Source of the DNA: Pseudomonas antarctica
GTDB taxonomy: Bacteria; Pseudomonadota; Gammaproteobacteria; Pseudomonadales; Pseudomonadaceae
Direction of reading: 5' to 3'
NCBI RefSeq assembly: GCF_001647715.1
Contig: NZ_CP015600.1
Span: 6,014,001-6,078,000 of the forward strand
DNA length: 64,000 bases
Numbering within the stretch: the stretch's first letter is position 1; each line of letters starts with the position of its first letter. The position numbers and the translations under genes were made by a program. Shown here one piece after another: positions 45,182 through 54,842 of the stretch. The notes beneath the pieces are model-generated. The model did no database searches. It saw only the letters and a list, made by a program, of their open reading frames with translations, and was not told where the DNA came from.

Positions 45182-46180
45182 ATGACCCCTTCCGTCGACC
45201 TGTTCAAACCCGCCTTCGGCCTCGGCAACCCACACCTGCAAACGCTTTGGGGCCCATTGTGGCGCCCTGCCACCCATATCGAACGCCAGCGCGAGCGCCT
45301 ATGGCTGGACGACGGCGACTTTCTCGACCTCGACTGGCATGGCCCCCATGACGCGCAAGCGCCATTAGTGCTGGTGTTGCATGGGCTGACGGGCTCGTCC
45401 AATTCGCCCTACGTGGCTGGCCTGCAAAAAGCCCTCGCCACCCAAGGCTGGGCCAGCGCAGCCTTGAACTGGCGTGGGTGCTCGGGTGAACCCAACCTCT
45501 TGGCGCGCAGCTATCACTCGGGCGCCAGCGAAGACCTGGCGGCCGCGATTGCCCATCTGCGCACCAAGCGGCCGTTGGCTCCGCTGTACGCGGTGGGTTA
45601 TTCGCTGGGGGGCAATGTGCTGCTCAAGCACCTGGGAGAAACCGGCGAAGCTTCCGGGCTGCAAGGCGCGGCGGCGGTGTCGGTGCCGTTTCGGCTGGAT
45701 CAATGTGCAGATCGCATCGGGTTGGGCTTTTCGCGGGTTTATCAGAAGCATTTCATGCGCGAGATGCTGGCGTATATCCGCCTCAAGCAGAGCCGGTTTC
45801 TACAGGATGGCCGGGCTGACGGGCTGAAAACCCTGGAAGCGCTTGGCTCCCTGGAGAAGATGCGCACGTTCTGGGACTTCGATGGCCGGGTGACTGCGCC
45901 GCTGCACGGGTTCCTCAGTGCAGAGGACTATTACCGCCGCGCGTCGAGCCGTTACTACTTGGGCGAAATCCGTACCCCGACCCTGATCATCCAGGCTGCC
46001 GACGACCCCTTCGTGTTCGCACACAGCTTGCCTGAAGCCAGCGAACTGTCGGATTGCACCGAGTTCGAGTTGCTGGCCAAGGGTGGGCATGTGGGGTTTG
46101 TCGACGGTTCGCTGAAGCGCCCCAGCTACTACCTGGAGCGCCGCATTCCCCAATGGTTGCTGGAGAAACACGGTAAATAA
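45182..46180 (+). CDS. YheT family alpha/beta hydrolase
   Basis: This 332-residue hydrolase of the YheT/ABHD1 group starts MTPSVDLFKPAFGLGNPHLQ and carries PHLQTLWGPLWRP, a family mark. The oxyanion LVLHGLTGSSNSPYV and nucleophile elbow VGYSLGGNVLLKHLGE (Ser, about residue 141) are present. The His of the triad is probably in AKGGHVGFVDG near residue 304. Upstream in-frame codons contain the REP relic and were not used. Substrate unknown. Confidence 0.9.
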   Translation: MTPSVDLFKPAFGLGNPHLQTLWGPLWRPATHIERQRERLWLDDGDFLDLDWHGPHDAQAPLVLVLHGLTGSSNSPYVAGLQKALATQGWASAALNWRGCSGEPNLLARSYHSGASEDLAAAIAHLRTKRPLAPLYAVGYSLGGNVLLKHLGETGEASGLQGAAAVSVPFRLDQCADRIGLGFSRVYQKHFMREMLAYIRLKQSRFLQDGRADGLKTLEALGSLEKMRTFWDFDGRVTAPLHGFLSAEDYYRRASSRYYLGEIRTPTLIIQAADDPFVFAHSLPEASELSDCTEFELLAKGGHVGFVDGSLKRPSYYLERRIPQWLLEKHGK

Positions 46181-46269
46181 TGTGGGAGCTGGCTTGCCTG
46201 CGATAAGGCCGTGTCAGCTGGCCGATTACTGACTGACACACCGCAATCGCAGGCGAGCCAGCTCCCACA
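46181..46269. repeat. REPIN, GAGCTGGCTTGCCTGCGA type, between the YheT gene and sseA
   Basis: Inverted halves TGTGGGAGCTGGCTTGCCTG and a right half with one change (GCGAGCCAGCTCCCACA) lie between convergent genes. Confidence 0.9.
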
Positions 46270-46295
46270 CTTAATCGGGCTTTCAAACTGGATAT

Positions 46296-47150
46296 TTAGT
46301 CGCCAGTCGCAATCTTCCGCGCCGGATCAGTAATCCACTCACTCCACGACCCTGCATACAACTTGCCCAGCGGATAACCCGCCAAACTCAGGGCGAACAG
46401 GTTGTGGCACGCCGTCACACCCGAACCGCAATACGCCACCAGCTCATCCGGCGAACGCCCTTGCAACTGCGCGGCGAAGCGCTGCTTGAGCTGCTCAGCC
46501 GGCAGGAAACGGCCATCACTGCCCAGGTTTTCGTTGAATGCCACACATTGCGCGCCGGGAATGTGCCCGGCGATCGGGTCGATCGGCTCCACGTCGCCAC
46601 GAAAACGCGCTTGGGCGCGGGCGTCGATCAAGGTCATGCCCGGTTCGCCCAGGCGCTTTTGCAGATGCTCCGCGTCCAACAGCAGGTGATTATCCGGCGT
46701 ACCGGCGAATGTTCCCGGCTCAACCACCGGCGCATCCAGGCTCAGCGGGAAACCTGCCGCATGCCAGGCCTTGAGGCCACCGTCCAGAATAAACACGCCA
46801 TCACGCTTGCCCAGCCAGGCCAGCAGCCACCAGGCGCGGGCGGCATAGGCGCCGGGGCCGTCGTCATACAGCACGATGTCGGTGTCGGCGTTGATGCCCC
46901 AGGCTCGCAGTTGCACAACCAACGTATCTGCAGCCGGTAACGGATGACGACCGGTCACGCCTTTGGTCACCGGCCCGCTGAGATGGCGTTCGAGATCGGC
47001 ATATTGCGCGCCTTCGATATGCCCTTCGGCGTAGCTGCAAAGCCCGTAGTCCGGGTCTTCCAGGGCAAAGCGGCAATCCAGTATCACCAGCCCGCCGCGC
47101 TGTTGGCGCTCGGCCAATTGCTGGGGGCTGATCAGTTGGGCAAGCGGCAT
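46296..47150 (-). CDS. sseA: 3-mercaptopyruvate / thiosulfate sulfurtransferase
   Basis: This 284-residue two-domain rhodanese protein moves sulfane sulfur to an acceptor. The N-terminal rhodanese domain has the DCRF active-site-like block LVILDCRFALEDPDYG. The C-terminal domain carries the catalytic loop VAYCGSGVTACHN (about residues 235-247), and CGSGVTA points to mercaptopyruvate as substrate. The protein has no signal peptide, so it is cytoplasmic. It is convergent with the YheT gene and separated by 33 bp from laoR on the same strand. Confidence 0.9.
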   Translation of the reverse strand: MPLAQLISPQQLAERQQRGGLVILDCRFALEDPDYGLCSYAEGHIEGAQYADLERHLSGPVTKGVTGRHPLPAADTLVVQLRAWGINADTDIVLYDDGPGAYAARAWWLLAWLGKRDGVFILDGGLKAWHAAGFPLSLDAPVVEPGTFAGTPDNHLLLDAEHLQKRLGEPGMTLIDARAQARFRGDVEPIDPIAGHIPGAQCVAFNENLGSDGRFLPAEQLKQRFAAQLQGRSPDELVAYCGSGVTACHNLFALSLAGYPLGKLYAGSWSEWITDPARKIATGD

Positions 47151-47183
47151 GACGGACTCCTGTGAATAGATTGGGGAAAGGCC

Positions 47184-47855
47184 CTACTTCACTTCTTCCA
47201 GTGCCTGATTCAACGGCACGTAAAACTCTTTGAACAAGGCATCCACTGCTTCTTTCGCCTCGGCGGTGACAAACCCCGCCTCCAGCACCAGCACCTGGTA
47301 CACACCGCGCTTGATCGCTTCGGCGCTCAAGTGAGCGGAGTTTTCATTGGTGGTGCACAGAAAGCGCACCCAGGAGGTGAGGATGATCCAGGCATTAAGG
47401 GTCAGCGCTTCGGTTTGCACGGGGTCCATATTGAGGATGCCAGCATCGACAAACCCCTGATAGATGGCGTTGCCCTGGATCAGGCAGCGCTGGGAAAACC
47501 GCCGGTAGCCGGTGGCAAGTTCCGGGTCGCTTTCCAGCAGGTGTTCAAGGTCACGGTGCAGGAAACGGTAGCGCCACATGCCGGCCAGCACGGCCTGCAG
47601 GTAGAAGCGTTTGTCTTCGACGGTAACGGCGCGGCCTTGGGGCGGGCGCAGAAAACTGTCTACCAGGGCTTCGTATTCACGAAACAGCACGGCGATGATC
47701 GCCTGCTTATTGGGGAAGTGGTAGTACAGGTTGCCCGGGGAAATTTCCATGTGAGCGGCGATATGGTTGGTGCTGACACTGCGTTCACCCTGCTGGTTAA
47801 AAAGCTCCAGGCTGGTTTGCACAATGCGCTCGCTGGTCTTTACTCGTGGTGCCAT
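47184..47855 (-). CDS. laoR: TetR-family repressor, LaoR-like
   Basis: The 223-residue regulator starts MAPRVKTSERIVQTSLELFN and has a TetR helix-turn-helix STNHIAAHMEISPGNLYYHFPNKQAIIAVLF (residues 29-59). A helical ligand domain with aromatic residues (FLHRDLEHLLE) follows. Its place, divergent from an aldehyde dehydrogenase, a Tat-exported small protein and a GMC oxidoreductase, matches laoR, reported in P. aeruginosa as regulator of long-chain alcohol oxidation. Assignment is by synteny recalled from memory. Ligand and operator are not shown by the sequence. Confidence 0.78.
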   Translation of the reverse strand: MAPRVKTSERIVQTSLELFNQQGERSVSTNHIAAHMEISPGNLYYHFPNKQAIIAVLFREYEALVDSFLRPPQGRAVTVEDKRFYLQAVLAGMWRYRFLHRDLEHLLESDPELATGYRRFSQRCLIQGNAIYQGFVDAGILNMDPVQTEALTLNAWIILTSWVRFLCTTNENSAHLSAEAIKRGVYQVLVLEAGFVTAEAKEAVDALFKEFYVPLNQALEEVK

Positions 47856-48001
47856 AGGGGATCAGCTTCTGAACACGTGATGAAGCATCTTACGGCCTAT
47901 CCTGCTCGGGATAAATCCGCATGTTGCTGCAATGTTATTTGACATTTTAGAGTAATGACTCTAATAAATGATGCATTCCAATGACAATCGGAAACTGCGC
48001 C

Positions 48002-49429
48002 ATGTCTGCCAACGTTGCCTACCTGCAAGACGCCCAGGCGCTGGATCAACTCCAGGGCTTGTTCGACGCCCAACGTCTCGCCTATGCGGCCAACCCGATG
48101 CCGCCCGCCGAGCAACGCCAGCAATGGCTCAAGGCATTGCGCGACTTGCTCAGCGACGAACGCCAGGCGCTGATCGACGCGATCAGCCAGGACTTCAGCC
48201 ACCGTAGCGCCGACGAAACCCTGTTCGCCGAACTGATGCCGAGCCTGCATGGCATTCACTACGCCAGCCAACACCTCAAAGGCTGGATGAAACCTTCCCG
48301 TCGCGCTGTGGGCATTGCCTTCCAACCCGCGTCAGCCAAAGTCATCTACCAGCCGCTCGGTGTGGTCGGGGTAATCGTGCCCTGGAACTACCCACTGTAT
48401 TTGGCCATTGGCCCGCTGGTCGGCGCTTTGTCGGCAGGTAACCGGGTGATGCTCAAACTCAGCGAGTCCACACCCACCACGGGCGCGCTGCTCAAGACAC
48501 TGTTGGCGAAAATATTCCCCGAGGACCTGGTGTGCGTGGTGCTGGGCGAGGCCGAAGTGGGTATGGCGTTTTCCAAACTGCGCTTCGATCACTTGTTATT
48601 CACCGGCGCCACCAGCATCGGCAAGCACGTAATGCGCGCGGCGGCCGAGCACCTCACGCCGGTCACGCTGGAGCTGGGCGGCAAGTCGCCCGCCATTGTC
48701 TCCGCCGACGTGCCACTCAAGGACGCCGCCGAGCGCATCGCCTTCGGCAAATGCCTGAACGCCGGGCAAACCTGTGTGGCGCCGGACTATGTGCTGGTGC
48801 CGGAAGACCGAGTGGAGGGCTTTGTCGAGGCTTACTCCAAGGCAGTCCGTGGGTTTTATCCAACCCTGGCCGACAACCCGGACTACACCGCCATCATTAA
48901 CGAGCGGCAACAGGCCCGGCTCAATGCCTACATCAAAGACGCCACCGACAAAGGCGCCACCCTGATTCCACTTTACGAGCAAGGCCAGGCTCGGCGCATG
49001 GCCCATAGCCTGTTGCTGAATGTCAGCGATGACATGACCGTGATGCAGGACGAAATCTTCGGTCCGGTGCTGCCGATCGTGCCTTATCGCGGCATCGACC
49101 AGGCGTTTGCCTACATCAACCAGCGCCCTCGCCCGTTGGCCCTGTATTACTTCGGCTACAACAAGGGCGAGCAGAACCGCGTGCTCCACGAGACCCACTC
49201 CGGCGGCGTGTGCCTGAATGACACCCTGCTGCACGTGGCTCAGGACGACATGCCTTTTGGCGGCATCGGCCCGTCGGGTATGGGCCACTACCACGGTCAT
49301 GAAGGGTTCCTCACGTTCAGCAAGGCCAAGGGTGTGCTGGTCAAGCAGCGCCTGAACGCGGCGAAGTTGATCTACCCGCCCTACGGCAAGTCGATCCAGA
49401 AATTGATTCAGAAGCTGTTTATCCGTTGA
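48002..49429 (+). CDS. laoC: Aldehyde dehydrogenase, LaoC-like
   Basis: This 475-residue NAD(P)-dependent aldehyde dehydrogenase has the general-base Glu in VTLELGGKSPAIV and the catalytic Cys in LNAGQTCVAPDYVLVP. It resembles coniferyl-aldehyde dehydrogenase (CalB)-type class 3 enzymes. By synteny it is LaoC, oxidising long-chain aldehydes to fatty acids. The start MSANVAYLQDAQ has GGAAA nine bases upstream. A longer frame (MTIGNCAM) begins seven codons earlier. The hydrophobic C terminus (LIQKLFIR) may aid membrane contact. Confidence 0.85.
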   Translation: MSANVAYLQDAQALDQLQGLFDAQRLAYAANPMPPAEQRQQWLKALRDLLSDERQALIDAISQDFSHRSADETLFAELMPSLHGIHYASQHLKGWMKPSRRAVGIAFQPASAKVIYQPLGVVGVIVPWNYPLYLAIGPLVGALSAGNRVMLKLSESTPTTGALLKTLLAKIFPEDLVCVVLGEAEVGMAFSKLRFDHLLFTGATSIGKHVMRAAAEHLTPVTLELGGKSPAIVSADVPLKDAAERIAFGKCLNAGQTCVAPDYVLVPEDRVEGFVEAYSKAVRGFYPTLADNPDYTAIINERQQARLNAYIKDATDKGATLIPLYEQGQARRMAHSLLLNVSDDMTVMQDEIFGPVLPIVPYRGIDQAFAYINQRPRPLALYYFGYNKGEQNRVLHETHSGGVCLNDTLLHVAQDDMPFGGIGPSGMGHYHGHEGFLTFSKAKGVLVKQRLNAAKLIYPPYGKSIQKLIQKLFIR

Positions 49430-49456
49430 TAACACACCCTCGGGATAACAATAACA

Positions 49457-50002
49457 ATGAACCCTAGCCTGACTGATTCACCCGCGCTGTCGCGGCGCGG
49501 CGTCTTGAAAATCGGCCTGTGCGCCAGCGCGTTCCTGGCCACCGCCGGGCTCGGCGCCAGCCTCAGTGGCTGCTCCAGCAGCACCCCGGCCAGCGGCTTT
49601 GCCATGCTGCGCAGCAGTGATTTGCCGTTCCTGCGCGCGGTCATCCCGGTGCTGCTCGAAGGCGCCGCCAGCGCCCAGGACGTAGTCGCCGGGATCGAAG
49701 ACACCCTGAAAAAACTCGACTACAGCCTGCAGCACTTATCGCCGGAGATGTTCAAGCTCACCCAGCAACTGTTCGACGTACTGGGTATGGGTATCACCCG
49801 CGGCCCGTTGACCGGGATCTGGGGCAGTTGGGAAAACGCCAGCAGCGAGCAGATTCGCAACTTCCTGCACCGCTGGGAAAACAGCTACCTCAACCTGCTG
49901 CGCATGGGCCAGGGTTCACTGCTCAAGCTGGTGATCATGGCGTGGTACTTCCGCCCGCAATCCTGGGCCCATTGCGGCTACCCCGGCCCGCCGAAGATCT
50001 AA
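49457..50002 (+). CDS. laoB: Tat-signal small protein LaoB-like (gluconate dehydrogenase subunit 3 style)
   Basis: The 181-residue protein has a twin-arginine signal (LSRRGVLKIGLCASAFLATA). A lipoprotein-like LSGC site follows at about residues 36-39. The helical body resembles the small gamma subunit of periplasmic flavin dehydrogenases. In P. aeruginosa PA0365 (laoB) is needed for long-chain alcohol growth, probably as partner of LaoA. It lies 27 bases after laoC and 160 before laoA. Which membrane side it occupies was not determined here. Confidence 0.8.
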   Translation: MNPSLTDSPALSRRGVLKIGLCASAFLATAGLGASLSGCSSSTPASGFAMLRSSDLPFLRAVIPVLLEGAASAQDVVAGIEDTLKKLDYSLQHLSPEMFKLTQQLFDVLGMGITRGPLTGIWGSWENASSEQIRNFLHRWENSYLNLLRMGQGSLLKLVIMAWYFRPQSWAHCGYPGPPKI

Positions 50003-50021
50003 CCCTGATAACCCGATCAGA

Positions 50022-50115
50022 AAATGTGGGAGCGGGCTTGCTCGCGAAAGCGGTGGGTCAGTCAATAAATTCTTAACGGAGACACCGTATTCGCGAGCAA
50101 GCCAGCGCCCACATT
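50022..50115. repeat. REPIN with a mutated right half, between laoB and laoA
   Basis: The left half is the GAGCGGGCTTGCTCGCGA type. The right half ends GCAAGCCAGCGCCCACATT with a T-to-G change in CTCCCAC, and it combines AGCAAG with CCAG. The element lies inside an apparent operon. Confidence 0.85.
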
Positions 50116-50164
50116 GACCGCAACTTCGTAGCGTTTAACTCATAAAAACAAGAGTGCACTTCAT

Positions 50165-51760
50165 ATGCCCGTACCCGATCTGTTCCGCGACGGCCTGGCC
50201 CGTGGCTGGAAAACCCACAATGGCGCCGCCTTAGGCAACGACCTGACCCTGGAAGCCGATGTGGCGATTATCGGCAGCGGCGCCGGTGGCGGCACTACCG
50301 CCGAGATCCTCAGCGCAGCCGGCTACAAGGTGTTGCTGATCGAAGAAGGCCCGCTCAAAACCAGCAGCGATTTCAAACTGCTGGAAGACGAGGCCTACGC
50401 CAGCCTGTACCAGGAGGGCATCGGCCGCATGAGCAAAGACGGCGCGATCACCATCCTGCAGGGCCGGGCCGTGGGCGGCACCACGCTGATCAACTGGACG
50501 TCGAGCTTTCGCACGCCCGATGCCACCCTCGCCCACTGGGCCAGCGAATACGCGGTAAAAGGCCACAGCAGCGCCGAGATGGCGCCGTGGTTCGAGAAGA
50601 TGGAGCAGCGCCTGGGTATCGCGCCGTGGGCCATACCACCGAATGCCAACAACGATGTGATTCGCAAAGGCTGCGAAAAACTCGGTTACAGCTGGCACGT
50701 GATTCCGCGCAACGTGCGCGGCTGCTTCAACCTGGGGTATTGCGGCATGGGCTGCCCGGTCAACGCCAAGCAGTCGATGCTGGTCACCACCATTCCGTCC
50801 ACCCTGGAAAAAGGCGGTGAGCTGCTCTACCTGGCCCGCGCCGAACGCCTCAACTACAGCGGCGACACGATCAGCAGCCTGGAATGCGTCGCCATGGATG
50901 AACGCTGCGTGGCCCCCACCGGGCGCAAGATCACGGTCAAGGCCAAGCATTACGTCCTGTCCGGCGGTGGCATCAACAGCCCGGCACTGCTGATGCGTTC
51001 GGACGCACCCGACCCGCATTCGCGGCTGGGCAAGCGCACTTTTCTGCACTTGGTGAACTTCTCCGCCGGGCTGTTCGACGAGGTCATCAACCCGTTCTAC
51101 GGTGCGCCGCAGTCGATCTATTCCGACCACTTCCAATGGCTGGACGGCACTACCGGCAAAATGTCCTACAAGCTGGAGGCTCCGCCCTTACATCCGGGCT
51201 TGGCCAGCACCCTGTTCGGCGGCTACGGCACACAGAACGCCTTGGACATGAGCCAACTGCCCCATACCCACGCCATGCTCGCGCTGCTGCGTGACGGCTT
51301 TCATCCCGACAGCCCGGGCGGCACCGTGGAATTGCGCAGTGACGGCACGCCGGTGCTCGATTATCAGGTGTCGGATTACGCCTGGGACGGCCTGCGCCGG
51401 GCGTTCCATACCATGGCCGAGATTCAGTTCGCAGCGGGCGCCAAGTCAGTCAAGCCGTTGCACCACGATGCACGCTACGTGAACACCTTGGCCGAGGCGC
51501 GCAGCCTGATTGACGGCCTGAGCCTGGAATTGCACCGCACAACACTGGGCAGCGCCCACGTAATGGGCGGTTGCGCCATGGGTGAAGACCCGAAAAACGC
51601 GGTGGCCGACAGCCTCGGCCGGCATCACCAATTGCGCAACCTGTCGATCCACGACGGCTCTTTATTCCCCACCAGCATTGGGGCTAACCCGCAATTGTCG
51701 GTGTACGGATTGACGGCGCAACTGGCGACAGCATTGGCCGAACGTCTGAAAACGGCATGA
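50165..51760 (+). CDS. laoA: GMC-family FAD alcohol dehydrogenase, LaoA-like
   Basis: This 531-residue flavoprotein of the glucose-methanol-choline group has the dinucleotide loop DVAIIGSGAGGGTTAEIL (residues 32-49), GRAVGGTTLINWTSSF at about 103-118 and YVLSGGGINSPALLMRS at about 264-280. The C-terminal His region lies in SLYPTSIG-like LFPTSIGANPQLSVYGLTA. By position next to laoC-laoB it is LaoA, oxidising long-chain alcohols, for example from detergents or alkanes. Conserved Cys residues near 180-200 (CFNLGYCGMGCP) resemble those of fatty alcohol oxidases. Confidence 0.85.
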   Translation: MPVPDLFRDGLARGWKTHNGAALGNDLTLEADVAIIGSGAGGGTTAEILSAAGYKVLLIEEGPLKTSSDFKLLEDEAYASLYQEGIGRMSKDGAITILQGRAVGGTTLINWTSSFRTPDATLAHWASEYAVKGHSSAEMAPWFEKMEQRLGIAPWAIPPNANNDVIRKGCEKLGYSWHVIPRNVRGCFNLGYCGMGCPVNAKQSMLVTTIPSTLEKGGELLYLARAERLNYSGDTISSLECVAMDERCVAPTGRKITVKAKHYVLSGGGINSPALLMRSDAPDPHSRLGKRTFLHLVNFSAGLFDEVINPFYGAPQSIYSDHFQWLDGTTGKMSYKLEAPPLHPGLASTLFGGYGTQNALDMSQLPHTHAMLALLRDGFHPDSPGGTVELRSDGTPVLDYQVSDYAWDGLRRAFHTMAEIQFAAGAKSVKPLHHDARYVNTLAEARSLIDGLSLELHRTTLGSAHVMGGCAMGEDPKNAVADSLGRHHQLRNLSIHDGSLFPTSIGANPQLSVYGLTAQLATALAERLKTA

Positions 51761-51805
51761 AAAAACACGGTATTCGTGCTGTCTATAGTGCTTTCTTCTG
51801 CATAA

Positions 51806-52354
<549 letters not shown>

Positions 52355-52426
52355 TTTCTGAGGCGTGGGCTTGTTGTGGCGAGCGGGCTTGCCACAATAA
52401 GCCAGCTCACCCCCACAAGCACATAA

Positions 52427-52777
<351 letters not shown>

Positions 52778-52803
52778 GCCTTTGTGGCGCCCATCAGGGC
52801 CTC

Positions 52804-52880
52804 ATCGCAGGCAAGCCAGCTCCCACATTTAGACGTGTGAATACATTCAAGTGTGGGAGCGGGCTTGCTCGCGAAGGCGG
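52804..52880. repeat. Two outward-facing REP half-elements after the ferredoxin gene
   Basis: A right-type half (GCAGGCAAGCCAGCTCCCAC, 52807-52826) is followed by a left-type half (GTGTGGGAGCGGGCTTGCTC, 52851-52870) with about 24 bases between. This is the inverse of a normal REPIN and looks like the junction between two partly deleted elements. Confidence 0.75.
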
Positions 52881-52899
52881 CATCAGCCATCACACAGAG

Positions 52900-53712
52900 T
52901 CAGCTCTGGCACTTAGGGCAAAACACACTCGCCCGCTGCCCCAACACCACATTGCGCAACTCCGTCCCGCAGACCTTGCACGCCTCGCCTCCCCGGCCGT
53001 AGACAAACAGTTCCTGCTGGAAATACCCCGGCTGCCCGTCACCCCCAATAAAGTCGCGCAGCGTGGTACCGCCCCGTTCAATGGCGGCCGCCAGCACGCG
53101 CTTTATCTCAATCGCCAGCTTCAAATAGCGCCCGCGTGAGATACCGCCCGCGGCCCGACGCGGGTCAATCCCCGCCGCAAACAACGCTTCCGTCGCATAA
53201 ATATTGCCCACCCCCACCACCACTGCGTTGTCCATGATGAACGGCTTCACCGCCATCGAACGCCCACGGGACAGCTGGAACAGGCGCTCGCCATCAAACA
53301 GGTCGGTCAACGGCTCGGGCCCCAGGCGCATCAGCAACTCGTGGTTGTGCGGGTCGTGGCTCCAGAGCATCGCGCCGAAACGCCTGGGGTCGGTGTAACG
53401 CAGGGCCAGGCCGGATTCGAGTTCGATGTCCACATGCTCATGTTTGAGTGCCGGCGAACCGACTTCCACCATGCGCAGGTTGCCCGACATGCCCAAGTGG
53501 CTGATCAAGGTGCCCACTTCGGCATTGATCAACAGGTACTTGGCCCGCCGCTCCACCAATACGATGCGCTGCCCTGAGAGACGCACATCAAGGTCTTCCG
53601 GGATTGGCCAGCGCAGGCGCCGCTCACGCACCACCACGCGACTGACCCGCTGGCCTTCCAGGTGGGGCGCAATTCCGCGCCGGGTGGTTTCGACTTCTGG
53701 TAACTCGGGCAT
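52900..53712 (-). CDS. mutM: Formamidopyrimidine-DNA glycosylase (Fpg/MutM)
   Basis: This 270-residue base-excision glycosylase/AP lyase has the N-terminal catalytic [17 protein letters not shown] (Pro1 after Met removal, Glu2). The conserved His and Lys of DNA binding and the C-terminal zinc finger [24 protein letters not shown] are intact. It removes 8-oxoguanine. It is followed by REP fragments and lies 21 bases after the HDOD gene on the same strand. There is no oddity in length. Confidence 0.97.
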   Translation of the reverse strand: MPELPEVETTRRGIAPHLEGQRVSRVVVRERRLRWPIPEDLDVRLSGQRIVLVERRAKYLLINAEVGTLISHLGMSGNLRMVEVGSPALKHEHVDIELESGLALRYTDPRRFGAMLWSHDPHNHELLMRLGPEPLTDLFDGERLFQLSRGRSMAVKPFIMDNAVVVGVGNIYATEALFAAGIDPRRAAGGISRGRYLKLAIEIKRVLAAAIERGGTTLRDFIGGDGQPGYFQQELFVYGRGGEACKVCGTELRNVVLGQRASVFCPKCQS

Positions 53713-53733
53713 GTGTACCTCTTGAAAAAAGGG

Positions 53734-54600
53734 TCAGTGCGCGCCCAGCTCGCGGATCGACAACTTCATGCTTTCAAAGTCGTAGTCCGACAGGCCCACG
53801 TAATCCAGCACCAGGTGGCCGATAGCATTCCACTCATGGTCTACCGACTGGCTGCCCAGCACACGGTAAGACGAGCAGATATGCTCGGCCATTTTCAGGA
53901 TCGCCAGCAGGTTTTTCAGTTGCGGAGTGCGCGACGACTCATCGCTGAAAATCGCCAGGGCATTGTGGTGGTTGGCGATGGCGTCGGTCACATGCTCCGG
54001 CAGGCGCCAGGACTTGGCGGTGTAATAACCGACGACTGCATGGTTGGTGTTGAACGCGTTGTTCTCGGTGTCGACCACCCGGCAGTCGGGGCCGGCGTTG
54101 GCGTAGGCCTCTTCCAGCACCGTCATGTAGTTGGGAAAACGCTTGAGCATCAATGGCACACCGCAATCGTGAAACAGGCCCAAGGCATAGGCCTCGTCTA
54201 CGGTTTGCGAACCGGTGCGTTTGGCCAGGGTCAGGCACGTCATGGCCACATCCTGGGCAGTGTCCCAGAAGCGGTTGAGGGTGACGATGGTGTCGTCGCT
54301 CATCTCGCCCTTGATCGACTGCGCATTGATCAGGTTGATGATCGAGCGGCTGCCCAGCAGGTTCACTGCGCGCTGGATCGAGGCGATCTTGTTGCTCAGG
54401 CCGTAATAGGGCGAGTTGACGATCTTCAGCAGCGCACCGGACAAGCCTGGGTCTTGGGAGATCAACCGCGCGATCACTTCCAGGTCCGGGTCGGGCATGT
54501 ACTGCTCCATCTGCAAATCCACCATGATTTGCGGTTGAGGCGGCACGCTGATGCCTTGCAGGGCCTGTTGGATCTGCTCGGCGGAAAGCTCTTGGGACAT
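53734..54600 (-). CDS. HDOD-domain signalling protein
   Basis: The 288-residue protein has an HDOD domain covering about residues 17-235. Recognisable words are LARLISQDPGLSGALLKIVNSPYYGL-like IARLISQDPGLSGALLKIVN, ASIQRAVNLLGSRSIINLI and VDEAYALGLFHDCGVPLML. HDOD proteins lack a full HD phosphodiesterase centre and act as regulators. No second enzymatic domain is present. It is probably cytoplasmic. Located upstream of mutM on the same strand and divergent from the rlmI-like gene, across a REPIN. Confidence 0.85.
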   Translation of the reverse strand: MSQELSAEQIQQALQGISVPPQPQIMVDLQMEQYMPDPDLEVIARLISQDPGLSGALLKIVNSPYYGLSNKIASIQRAVNLLGSRSIINLINAQSIKGEMSDDTIVTLNRFWDTAQDVAMTCLTLAKRTGSQTVDEAYALGLFHDCGVPLMLKRFPNYMTVLEEAYANAGPDCRVVDTENNAFNTNHAVVGYYTAKSWRLPEHVTDAIANHHNALAIFSDESSRTPQLKNLLAILKMAEHICSSYRVLGSQSVDHEWNAIGHLVLDYVGLSDYDFESMKLSIRELGAH

Positions 54601-54682
54601 AAGTACACACTCTGGGCTAGGCGGGGATTCTAACCCTTATGAAGACTTGACCGACACCCAAATGCCGAACTGAAACCGGATC

Positions 54683-54776
54683 AAATGTGGGAGCGGGCTT
54701 GCTCGCGAAAGCGCGGTGTCAGTCACCGAATACAGTGGCTGATCCACCGCTTTCGCGAGCAAGCCCGCTCCCACAT
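54683..54776. repeat. REPIN, GAGCGGGCTTGCTCGCGA type, between the HDOD gene and rlmI
   Basis: Inverted halves AAATGTGGGAGCGGGCTTGC and the complement ending GCCCGCTCCCACAT lie in the divergent intergenic region of the HDOD and rlmI genes. It is the only REPIN here placed between two start codons. Confidence 0.92.
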
Positions 54777-54842
54777 GTCCGGCGGCGCCGCGAATTCATG
54801 CACAACACGGTATACTCCCGCTCTTTTTTCCGGAGCGACGTC

